Source: Hydrogenimonas sp. (lineage in GTDB: Bacteria > Campylobacterota > Campylobacteria > Campylobacterales > Hydrogenimonadaceae). From it: DNA of 5,093 nucleotides. Under the pieces are notes generated by a model. That model saw only the letters and a program-made list of their open reading frames with translations, was not told the origin of the DNA and made no database searches. Below are positions 1 through 5,093 of this stretch, piece by piece; position 1 is the first letter of the stretch; each line of letters starts with the position of its first letter. Location: contig JAKIUX010000105.1 in the NCBI GenBank assembly GCA_021647345.1, forward strand, positions 1 through 5,093, written 5' to 3'. Both the position numbers and the translations under genes were made by a program.

Positions 1-640
1 GAGAGGGTTCGCTCAAAGCCGCAGCGCTCTTCTTTGCATCAAGAGGGCTTTAGCATGGGGCCTTTCCTGAAGAGTGTGTGCGGCGTTTTACATTGTGTAT
101 TCCAAACTATAGCTGTTGTTTGAAAGATTATAGAGAGAGCGCACTTAAATGGCGGTTAAATTATATGGTCAATTATTGTTGTATGATGGCGAGCCTTAGG
201 GAACATTCGATCTTTTTGCCATCTTTTTGCATAAATAGAGCAAACAGAGCAAAACAAAGAGATAGAAGCATAACGTCCAAGGTTGCCGTCATTTGTCTTC
301 AATGCTTGAAATGGGCAAAAGAGTGTGCTTTGCACTCTGTAAATCAAAGAATAATAGGCCAAAAATACCATAAGGAAGGCCTGTGAAATAATCAGAAAAT
401 TTTTTTAGAACGACCAAGAAAGATCTCATCTGGTACATTAACTTCATATAAAAAAAGTTGCGAACAAAATTATTGAAAACTGGATATAGTTTTAAAACCT
501 TACAAAGAAAGCATTCGATGCTGCTACCATAAACTACCTATTGAAACTTTTCGTTTAGCAGCTAAAATATGTAAAGAAGCGATTCGCACTTTTGCAAAAA
601 CCTTATTTAAGAAGAAAATGATCAAAAACAGCCTCTATTT
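1..640. other. Gene-free stretch with no supported gene
   Basis: No reading frame here has a ribosome binding site, a recognisable family or protein-like composition. The longest frames (78-386 on +, 156-371 on -) begin at weak sites, are cysteine-rich and lie antiparallel over the same bases, which suggests chance. The first 50 bases are more GC-rich than what follows. They include a frame ending in TAG at 51-53 whose last residues read LKAAALFFASRGL, which could be the tail of a gene lying mostly outside the window; this is weak. A weak hairpin lies at 15-51 (AAAGCC with GGCTTT, CTCTT with AAGAG), another at 320-338 (AGAGTG with CACTCT), and a 13-base dyad TTTAGCAGCTAAA at 554-566. From 477 to 641 a frame of 55 codons without a normal start codon stays open. 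I see no transposase motif, terminal inverted repeat or tRNA. Confidence 0.6.
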
Positions 641-641
641 T

Positions 642-650
642 TGATATAAT
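642..650 (+). promoter_or_regulatory. Extended -10 promoter for sppA
   Basis: TGATATAAT is a perfect extended -10 element (TGnTATAAT), preceded by a T-rich run at 636-642. No -35 hexamer is visible at the expected distance, which is usual for vegetative promoters of Campylobacterota. Transcription would start near 657, giving a leader of about 157 nt before the sppA ATG. A second, weaker -10-like TATAAA lies at 660-665 and a TATATT at 754-759; either could serve as an alternative start. Confidence 0.7.
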
Positions 651-656
651 CAAGAT

Positions 657-813
657 CTGTATAAAAAAGCAAGCCTCTATTTTGCATAGGGTGGCGCAAA
701 TTAATTAAACTGAATCTCAAAGCCTCTGCTCGATTTAATTGTTTTTGGAGGGTTATATTCAAAAACGGTGGCGTAGATACCTTTGTCTATACTGCCGATT
801 AAAAGAGGTAAAT
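657..813 (+). promoter_or_regulatory. Structured 5' leader of sppA
   Basis: The leader is long for this group and contains three foldable segments. Hairpin one spans 673-695, with a core of CCTCTAT-like bases against ATAGG (675-680 with 686-691). Hairpin two pairs AATTAAA (703-709) with TTTAATT (734-740). Hairpin three (769-797) pairs TGGC with GCCG and GTAGATAC with GTCTATAC imperfectly around a CTTT loop, ending just before the ribosome binding site. CCTCT occurs at 674-678 and 723-727 and is complementary to the Shine-Dalgarno AGAGG at 804-808. An SD-like GGAGGG (747-752) has no usable start codon after it. I do not recognise a known riboswitch class. Regulation by this leader is inference. 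Confidence 0.4.
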
Positions 814-1686
814 ATGTCCGATTTTTTTAAAAAACTCTTTTCTCCCATTACCGGGACACTCGACTTTATTCAAAAGTACTTCAAATCACTTCTGTTCATT
901 CTTATAGTCTTACTTATACTCGCACCGGCCGGAAGCGAATCGGTAAAACCTCCAAATCTTGCGAAAGTGGAGCTTTTAGGGCCTATTATGGATTCAGCGA
1001 AGATAGTTAAAGAGATAGACGCTCTGGCGGATGAAAAGAGCATAAAAGGGGTACTTTTCATCGTAAACTCTCCGGGAGGAGCCGTAGCGCCCTCGGTAGA
1101 GATCGCCATGGCCATCAAACGCCTAAAAGAGAGAAAACCGGTAGTGGCATACGCAGCCGGAACGATGGCAAGCGGAAGCTACTACGCCTCCATATGGGCC
1201 GATAAAATCATAGCCAACCCGGCCGCCACAATTGGGTCTATAGGCGTGATCATGGAGGGAATGAATATAAAGGGTCTGATAGATAAAATAGGGGTAAAAC
1301 CTCAAGTTGTAAAAGCCGGAAAGTACAAAGAGGCGGGAACTCCTTTTAGAGAGTGGACGCCCGAAGAGAGAAGAGAGATAAAGAGGCATGTTCTTGACAT
1401 ATACAATATGTTCGTAAAAGATGTCGCGAAAGCCAGGGGACTGGATGCGAAACATCCCGAAAAATTCGCAGACGCACAGATATTCATAGCAAAAAGAGCG
1501 AAAGATGCAGGGCTTGTAGATGAGATAGGCTCCATAAAAGATGCGCAGGAGATCACTAAAAAATTGAGCGGAGTGAGCGAAGCGAGATGGAAAGAAAAGA
1601 GCAAATTCGAGCAATATATGGAGAGTTTAGCCGAGCAGTCGGCAAGAGTATTGGTAAATCAGTTCAAAGAGTGGGTCATAAGGTAG
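814..1686 (+). CDS. sppA: Signal peptide peptidase SppA, 36 kDa (SohB-like) type
   Basis: This is a membrane-anchored serine protease of family S49, which degrades leftover signal peptides and other membrane peptides outside the cytoplasm. The protein has 290 residues, the short single-domain form. A hydrophobic anchor lies at about 24-38, followed by the S49 fold. The oxyanion-region motif NSPGG is at 85-89. The nucleophile is Ser120 in MASGSYYAS, and the general base is Lys172 in GKYKEAGTP. The 52-residue gap between them equals that of the Ser-Lys dyad of Bacillus SppA as I recall it. I chose the ATG at 814 because AGAGG lies five bases upstream (804-808) and because MSDFFKKLFSP fits relatives. 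The frame is open upstream to a TTG at 739, but that site has no ribosome binding site and would add an unlikely arginine-rich stretch. It appears monocistronic, with its own promoter and a terminator-like hairpin after the stop. Confidence 0.95.
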   Translation: MSDFFKKLFSPITGTLDFIQKYFKSLLFILIVLLILAPAGSESVKPPNLAKVELLGPIMDSAKIVKEIDALADEKSIKGVLFIVNSPGGAVAPSVEIAMAIKRLKERKPVVAYAAGTMASGSYYASIWADKIIANPAATIGSIGVIMEGMNIKGLIDKIGVKPQVVKAGKYKEAGTPFREWTPEERREIKRHVLDIYNMFVKDVAKARGLDAKHPEKFADAQIFIAKRAKDAGLVDEIGSIKDAQEITKKLSGVSEARWKEKSKFEQYMESLAEQSARVLVNQFKEWVIR

Positions 1687-1698
1687 ATTTTTAGAAGT

Positions 1699-1728
1699 CT
1701 TCGGAAAACGGATGATCGTTTTCCGAAG
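1699..1728. terminator. Bidirectional hairpin between sppA and RRM gene
   Basis: A perfect 12-bp stem (CTTCGGAAAACG with CGTTTTCCGAAG) closes a six-base loop GATGAT. It starts 12 bases after the sppA stop and lies between two convergent genes, so it can serve either strand. Neither side has a clean run of T: TTTCAG follows on the plus strand and ACTTCTAAAAA on the minus strand. Termination is therefore likely but not textbook. Confidence 0.6.
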
Positions 1729-1733
1729 TTTCA

Positions 1734-1751
1734 GTCTCGATAAAACGAGAC
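1734..1751. terminator. Second small hairpin after RRM gene
   Basis: GTCTCG (1734-1739) pairs with CGAGAC (1746-1751) around a six-base loop. On the minus strand this hairpin begins one base after the RRM stop codon and is followed after a few bases by the larger hairpin at 1699-1728. It may protect the 3' end of the RRM message or help termination. Confidence 0.4.
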
Positions 1752-1752
1752 C

Positions 1753-2034
1753 TTAGAAGTTTCGGTTGAAATCGCCTCGAGGCTGCCTCGGCTCTCTTGG
1801 TCGAGCTTCATTTACACGGATATTTCTACCCTCAACCTCTTTTCCGTTTAGTGCCTCTATAGCCTCGTTCGCCGCATTGTCGTCAGGCATCTCTACAAAA
1901 CCGAAACCTTTTGATCTTCCCGTTTCACGGTCGCTTATTACACGTGCGCTGCTAACTTCGCCATACGCTTCAAAAACTTCTCTCAGTTCACCATCGCCCA
2001 TTCTGTAAGACAGATTTCCAACGTAGATATTCAT
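1753..2034 (-). CDS. Small RRM-domain RNA-binding protein
   Basis: This 93-residue protein consists of one RNA recognition motif plus a short basic tail, the form common in Campylobacterota and cyanobacteria. RNP2 is IYVGNL at residues 3-8 and RNP1 is KGFGFVEM at 42-49, with the aromatic residues that stack on RNA bases present (Tyr4, Phe44, Phe46). The tail (about 79-93) is rich in Arg and Pro and ends GDFNRNF; it lacks the long glycine-rich region of cold-induced cyanobacterial Rbp proteins. It presumably binds single-stranded RNA in the cytoplasm and affects message stability or translation; the targets are unknown. The ATG has GGAG at 2042-2045 with seven bases of spacing. It converges with sppA and has its own promoter, so it is probably transcribed alone. 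Confidence 0.95.
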   Translation of the reverse strand: MNIYVGNLSYRMGDGELREVFEAYGEVSSARVISDRETGRSKGFGFVEMPDDNAANEAIEALNGKEVEGRNIRVNEARPREPRQPRGDFNRNF

Positions 2035-2072
2035 TCTACTTCTCCAAAAAAAACTCTATCCCTTCTACGCCA

Positions 2073-2078
2073 AGTATA
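2073..2078 (-). promoter_or_regulatory. Likely -10 box for RRM gene
   Basis: TATACT on the minus strand would give a start near 2066 and a leader of about 30 nt ending in the GGAG ribosome binding site. A second candidate, TATAGT, lies at 2102-2107. No -35 is visible. A perfect 10-bp palindrome, ACATTAATGT, sits upstream at 2122-2131 and could be a protein-binding site. Confidence 0.5.
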
Positions 2079-2152
2079 ACTTTTTGTAAAATGGATGAAA
2101 TACTATACCATAAATTTGGTTACATTAATGTTGCCGAGGCAAATAGAAAAAG

Positions 2153-3115
2153 TCAATAGAAATTTAGCTCCATTCTATAAAGTTTATAAATGGCAAAAAG
2201 GGCAATAAGCGGCAAGATGAGAATCTGAAAAAGAAAGCTTGTCAGATATAGAGTTCCTATAGATACAAGCAGATCGATAATATCGTTGAGATTTTTTTTA
2301 AGGTTTTCAAAATCTTTCTTAAACTCATTAGCATAACTTAACTTGCTGTCAAAGCTTGACTTCGCTTTTTCAATATAAGATTTTACTTCATCTGCTAGCT
2401 CTTTAAGCCAATTAATACTCTCTAAAAACTTTATTCCGGAAAACTCTTGCTTTGCCTCTTTTGGCTCCTTCTGAGATTTCGGCGTTTTTTGGCTCTCTTC
2501 ATCCTCCCACTGATAGCCAATTTGAGCACCCTTTGTCGACGAAAAGTCTATCATTGACTCAAGCTTCTGCACTCTCTTTTCGACTTTCGGCAAAATGCTT
2601 TTTTGGTAGAAGAGATTGTTTATGTATAGACTAATAGGTAAAAATATAGCAAAAAGAGATAGAATCAAAGCCCATTTCAAAAGGGTATTTGCTATTTTTT
2701 TGCAACTTTTTTTGCAAACAAGACCCGCCAAAGAGATGAGTGCCAAAGCTGCGGCTGCACAAAAAATGGTAGAGCCCACAGTTTGCATAATTGTTACTTG
2801 AAAACCTAGAGCAAGAGTGGCAAACAGAAGCAGAGCCGATATTCTCTCGGTCAAATCATCAAGCGGATCTAGCAACTCGCCCACAGCCAGAGTCGCGCCA
2901 ACCCCTGCAGGCTCAATGTTCAGTTCGCTCCCTTTAAAGAGTGAAACAGCTGCATTTACTCCTCTGACAATACTATAAGTTGCCAACGTTTTTAGGAGCG
3001 CGCTTTTCATATATTCGTTCTCGCTTATGCTCTGATATTTCAAAGAGAAGGCTATAAGAGTCATAAAGAGCGCCAAAACCGCGGCTAATTTATAAGCTCT
3101 ATTATCTTTGATCAT
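2153..3115 (-). CDS. Uncharacterised membrane protein with coiled-coil middle
   Basis: I cannot assign a function. The 320-residue protein has predicted membrane segments at about 9-25, 93-110, 114-133, 147-166 and 284-310. Between the first two lies a segment with the motif GELLDPLDDLTERIS (79-93), which looks like the conserved core. Between segments four and five is a large hydrophilic region (about 167-283) that is charged and helical, with probable coiled coil at 173-190 and 227-282 and a Lys/Glu/Pro-rich linker at 205-225. This layout suggests a membrane-anchored scaffold or sensor-like protein, but that is a guess. I prefer the ATG at 3115 because AGAGG lies seven bases upstream (3123-3127). 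The in-frame TTG at 3136 falls only about five bases after the predicted transcription start and has no ribosome binding site. Two A7 runs on the coding strand encode CKKSCKK (residues 134-140). The gene is transcribed divergently from the HEAAH protein gene. Confidence 0.85.
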   Translation of the reverse strand: MIKDNRAYKLAAVLALFMTLIAFSLKYQSISENEYMKSALLKTLATYSIVRGVNAAVSLFKGSELNIEPAGVGATLAVGELLDPLDDLTERISALLLFATLALGFQVTIMQTVGSTIFCAAAALALISLAGLVCKKSCKKIANTLLKWALILSLFAIFLPISLYINNLFYQKSILPKVEKRVQKLESMIDFSSTKGAQIGYQWEDEESQKTPKSQKEPKEAKQEFSGIKFLESINWLKELADEVKSYIEKAKSSFDSKLSYANEFKKDFENLKKNLNDIIDLLVSIGTLYLTSFLFQILILPLIALFAIYKLYRMELNFY

Positions 3116-3122
3116 AAAATAA

Positions 3123-3127
3123 CCTCT
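3123..3127 (-). promoter_or_regulatory. Ribosome binding site deciding the membrane protein start
   Basis: AGAGG on the minus strand lies seven bases before the ATG at 3115. It would sit inside the coding region if the upstream TTG at 3136 were used, so it favours the shorter, 320-residue protein. Confidence 0.7.
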
Positions 3128-3147
3128 AGCTAGCAATTCTGTTATTT

Positions 3148-3156
3148 ATTGTAACA
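3148..3156 (-). promoter_or_regulatory. Extended -10 promoter for the membrane protein gene
   Basis: On the minus strand TGTTACAAT matches the extended -10 pattern TGnTANAAT, with -10 TACAAT at 3148-3153 and a T-rich GATTTTG just upstream. Transcription would begin near 3141, leaving a leader of about 25 nt before the ATG at 3115. Confidence 0.55.
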
Positions 3157-3172
3157 CAAAATCGCTTGCCGC

Positions 3173-3199
3173 TAAATACTCTTTAAAAATGGCCGATCT
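3173..3199 (+). promoter_or_regulatory. Putative sigma-28 (FliA) promoter
   Basis: TAAA (3173-3176), exactly 15 bases, then GCCGATCT (3192-3199). The enterobacterial FliA consensus is TAAA-N15-GCCGATAA, so the -35 core, the spacing and six of eight -10 bases match; Campylobacter sigma-28 sites share the CGAT core. Transcription would start near 3206, giving a leader of about 49 nt for the gene at 3255. No better vegetative -10 box is evident on this strand. Confidence 0.6.
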
Positions 3200-3211
3200 G
3201 ATTATGAAGAG

Positions 3212-3230
3212 TTCTATCGATTTTCTATCG
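3212..3230 (+). repeat. 8-bp direct repeat in leader of HEAAH gene
   Basis: TTCTATCG occurs at 3212-3219 and again at 3223-3230, a period of 11 bases, close to one helical turn. It lies downstream of the proposed sigma-28 start. Two copies of 8 bp in AT-rich DNA can arise by chance; the helical spacing is the only reason to note it. Confidence 0.4.
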
Positions 3231-3254
3231 GGTACCCTTTAGAAAGGAGTTCAT

Positions 3255-3806
3255 ATGCGCATAGATGCTTCAATCTCGTTAAGTCAAAGTATAACCCCAG
3301 ACAAAACTGAGCAAAAGAGTGAAACCATTCAAAAAGATAGCACTAAGAGCCAAAAAAGCGACAGCGAAGATAGGAGTAAAAAAGAGGAGAGTGTCAAAAA
3401 GGCGCAAGAGCGACAAATTGTAGCAGAGCTTCAAGTAAGAGATACGCAAGTCAGAGCTCACGAGGCGGCTCATCTTGCAGCTGCAGGAGGCATAGCCTCC
3501 GGAGGAGCGAGCTTTAGCTACCAGCGCGGTCCCGACGGGAAGATGTATGCGATAGGCGGCGAGGTGCCTATTTCAGCCGGGGGCGGCGGTTCTGCGCAGG
3601 AGACTGTAAAGAGAATGCGTCAAGTCGCTGCGGCGGCTATGGCGCCGGCAGACCCGAGCCCGCAAGACTACGCAGTGGCCGCCAATGCAAGAAGCGAAGA
3701 GATGAAAGCTCTGCAGGAGTTGAGAAAAGAGCAGACGGAAGCTCAAAAAGAGCAAGGTTTAAAAAAGTATCTCGAAAGTGCTAGCAAGAGCGCAGAGATA
3801 GTTTAA
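3255..3806 (+). CDS. Putative metalloprotease-like HEAAH protein (SprA-related / CJM1_0395 family)
   Basis: The 183-residue protein has a hydrophilic, Ser/Lys/Glu-rich, probably disordered N-terminus (1-60). The conserved core holds HEAAH (69-73), a zincin-like HExxH, then glycine- and alanine-rich segments, GPDGKMYAIGGEVPI (92-106) and APADPSPQDYAVAANA (130-145). The C-terminus is charged and helical (147-178). These motifs match what I recall as the SprA-related family, annotated in databases as 'putative metalloprotease CJM1_0395 family'. Peptidase activity rests on the motif; I know of no demonstrated substrate, and a third zinc ligand cannot be identified by eye. It has no signal peptide or membrane segment, so it is cytoplasmic unless exported by a non-Sec route. 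The ATG is supported by AAGGAG at 3244-3249, five bases upstream. The upstream sigma-28-like promoter suggests expression with late flagellar genes. Its stop overlaps that of xseA. Confidence 0.9.
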   Translation: MRIDASISLSQSITPDKTEQKSETIQKDSTKSQKSDSEDRSKKEESVKKAQERQIVAELQVRDTQVRAHEAAHLAAAGGIASGGASFSYQRGPDGKMYAIGGEVPISAGGGGSAQETVKRMRQVAAAAMAPADPSPQDYAVAANARSEEMKALQELRKEQTEAQKEQGLKKYLESASKSAEIV

Positions 3807-5071
3807 CTCTCTAAATCTCTCTCGATACTCTCAATCTTCTTAATTAGAGCCTCTGCGCTGAAGCGACCATCTTGCAAAGAGACCCTATCTCCCTCTTTTA
3901 TCTCTGCGAGCGAAGCGGCTCTTTTACCCTTCACAAGCTGCACAAAACCGGGTCTAAGTTTATGTCTGGGATCCAACGCTTCAAGCTCTCTTTTTAGCGA
4001 TAAAAGATTTTGGTCTTTAAGAGCCAAAACCCTTTTTAAAGCGGAGTCAAGCTCTGAGCCAAGGGGCGATAGAGTATCCTCCTTTTTCGATAGTGCCATT
4101 CTCATTTGACGATTCATCTGAAGTATCATCATAGAAACAGACTCTATTTGAAGATCAATTTTACGCCCAATAGAGTGCTGCTCGAGCCCATTTTGCATAT
4201 GACGCAGCTTATCCGAAGCAAGAGAGATAATCTGCAGAATCCGCCTTGTCAACCTCTCTATCATCTCATCTATCATATAGAGTCTTTCGGTTTTATCGGG
4301 TAAGATCTGCTCCATCGCGGCACTGGGAGTAGGAGCCCGCATATCGGCGACAAAATCGGAAATGAGCGTATCTACCTCATGCCCCACAGCTGAGACTACA
4401 GGGGTATTGCAAGAGGCTATGGCTCTTGCCACCGCCTCTTCGTTAAAAGCCCAAAGATCTTCAAGACTCCCTCCTCCGCGTCCTACCACTATCACATCGG
4501 CACCGAGCCTGTCGGCATAGGCGATATGTCTAGCTATCTCCTTTGCCGCACTCTCTCCCTGCACTAGAGTATCTACGACGACTATCTTCACCAGCGGCCA
4601 CCTCTTCTGAGCCACTCTGATGATATCCTGTATAGCCGCACCGGTTTTGGAGGTGACTACCGCTATCTTCTTTATATTTTTAGGGATAGCCTTTTTTCTC
4701 TCCACCAAAAAGAGCCCTTCGTTTTCAAGCTTCCGTTTAAGCTGCTCGAAAGCGACAGCAAGTGCGCCTGCGCCGTATGGTTCTGCAGTCTGCACCAGCA
4801 TCTGGTAGTTGCCTCTTGGAACATAGACCGTAATAGCGCCGCCAAGCACTACATGAGCTCCTTCTTCGAGCCTGAACTTCAATCTTGCCGCGCTGGAACG
4901 GAACATTACGCAAGAGAGACTGCTTCTTTCATCTTTTATCGTAAAGTAGATGTGTCCGCTGCTATGGTAGGTTACCCGAGAGAGCTCACCTTCTACTCTA
5001 ATCTGTATAAATGTAGATTCAAGAAGAGTTTTTATCTGCTCATTGAGTTCCGTAACAGTTAATGTCTGCAT
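3803..5071 (-). CDS. xseA: Exodeoxyribonuclease VII large subunit
   Basis: XseA is the catalytic large subunit of exonuclease VII, which with several copies of XseB degrades single-stranded DNA from either end to oligonucleotides in repair and recombination. The 422-residue protein has the N-terminal OB fold (about 1-105, including VEGELS and SSGHIYFTIKDE), then the nuclease domain with TSKTGAAIQD (140-149), GRGGGSLEDLWAFNEE (197-212) and SAVGHEVDTLISDFVADMRAPTPSAA (227-252, with one gap from the usual HETD form). Asp149, Arg198, His231 and Asp234 fit the essential residues recalled for E. coli XseA (D155, R205, H238, D241) with nearly identical spacing. A long helical region (about 258-365) should bind XseB, and a small C-terminal domain (368-410) follows. 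xseB is not in the window. The ATG at 5071 is chosen over the adjacent GTG at 5074 because it overlaps the upstream stop as TGATG. No strong ribosome binding site precedes it, suggesting translational coupling. Confidence 0.97.
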   Translation of the reverse strand: MQTLTVTELNEQIKTLLESTFIQIRVEGELSRVTYHSSGHIYFTIKDERSSLSCVMFRSSAARLKFRLEEGAHVVLGGAITVYVPRGNYQMLVQTAEPYGAGALAVAFEQLKRKLENEGLFLVERKKAIPKNIKKIAVVTSKTGAAIQDIIRVAQKRWPLVKIVVVDTLVQGESAAKEIARHIAYADRLGADVIVVGRGGGSLEDLWAFNEEAVARAIASCNTPVVSAVGHEVDTLISDFVADMRAPTPSAAMEQILPDKTERLYMIDEMIERLTRRILQIISLASDKLRHMQNGLEQHSIGRKIDLQIESVSMMILQMNRQMRMALSKKEDTLSPLGSELDSALKRVLALKDQNLLSLKRELEALDPRHKLRPGFVQLVKGKRAASLAEIKEGDRVSLQDGRFSAEALIKKIESIERDLES

Positions 5072-5093
5072 CACTTTTTGGCTATTAGCAGGG
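5071..5093 (-). CDS. C-terminal codons of upstream gene, possibly ubiE (partial)
   Basis: On the minus strand the last bases of the window read as a frame ending LLIAKK and then TGA (5071-5073), overlapping the xseA ATG by one base. Six codons cannot identify a protein. In Campylobacter jejuni I recall ubiE (quinone methyltransferase) directly before xseA, and the hydrophobic end with a lysine pair would fit, so ubiE is the best guess. The other frames meet TAA or TAG further back, which would leave an untranslated gap and no ribosome binding site for xseA. Confidence 0.4.

Noticed and set aside
1..20. Possible tRNA T-arm (GGGTTCGCTC)
   Set aside because: The loop lacks the conserved A after TTCG, and no acceptor or anticodon stem can be drawn in the neighbouring bases.
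156..371. 71-codon frame on the minus strand, with a hydrophobic start
   Set aside because: No ribosome binding site, no recognisable motif and odd composition; it could be a decayed gene but cannot be supported.
78..386. 102-codon frame on the plus strand
   Set aside because: It starts at a GTG with no ribosome binding site, is unusually rich in cysteine, overlaps an equally plausible antisense frame and resembles no family I know.
355..406. Intrinsic terminator before the T7 run at 400-406
   Set aside because: The only stem (AGGCC with GGCCT, 356-382) is short with a 17-base loop, and the T run lies about 18 bases beyond it.
691..709. Sigma-54 promoter at TGGCGC
   Set aside because: The -12 element TTGC is absent at the required spacing.
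690..800. Known riboswitch (c-di-GMP or similar) in the sppA leader
   Set aside because: The repeated GGTGGCG words looked suggestive, but none of the conserved GEMM or other riboswitch cores is present.
739..813. N-terminal extension of SppA from a TTG codon
   Set aside because: No ribosome binding site precedes the TTG, whereas the ATG at 814 has AGAGG at good spacing and gives the N-terminus expected of relatives.
1123..1614. Long antisense frame within sppA
   Set aside because: It is a shadow of the strongly supported sppA frame, with cysteine- and aromatic-rich composition and no family resemblance.

Overview
The window reads as a chromosomal segment from a Campylobacterota (epsilonproteobacterial) organism, probably a free-living or vent/sediment type close to Sulfurimonas, Hydrogenimonas or their relatives. 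This rests on the short SppA with its characteristic N-terminus, a minimal single-RRM RNA-binding protein, a 'CJM1_0395-type' HEAAH protein, the apparent ubiE-xseA gene order, and promoters with good -10 boxes but no recognisable -35. The genus assignment is an inference from protein style only.

Layout: (1) Positions 1-640 hold no gene I can support. (2) A good extended -10 box at 642-650 is followed by a leader of about 157 nt with several hairpins, then sppA (814-1686, +). (3) A two-hairpin convergent terminator region (1699-1751) separates sppA from an RRM-domain RNA-binding protein gene (1753-2034, -), which has its own promoter. (4) Next is an unrecognised five-helix membrane protein with a coiled-coil middle (2153-3115, -). 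(5) An intergenic region of about 139 bp carries divergent promoters: a vegetative extended -10 box for the membrane protein, and a strong match to a sigma-28 (FliA, flagellar) promoter for a putative metalloprotease-like protein with an HEAAH motif (3255-3806, +). (6) That gene ends tail to tail with xseA, the exonuclease VII large subunit (3803-5071, -); the two stop codons share one TTAA. (7) At the right edge is the last few codons of a gene whose TGA overlaps the xseA start (TGATG); gene order suggests ubiE.

The genes do not form one pathway. They are housekeeping functions (membrane peptide turnover, RNA binding, DNA repair, probably quinone synthesis) plus two poorly characterised proteins sharing a divergent promoter region. 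I see no mobile element, CRISPR array, tRNA or rRNA. The observation most worth following is that the HEAAH protein appears to be under flagellar sigma-factor control. The possible anti-Shine-Dalgarno structure in the sppA leader comes second.
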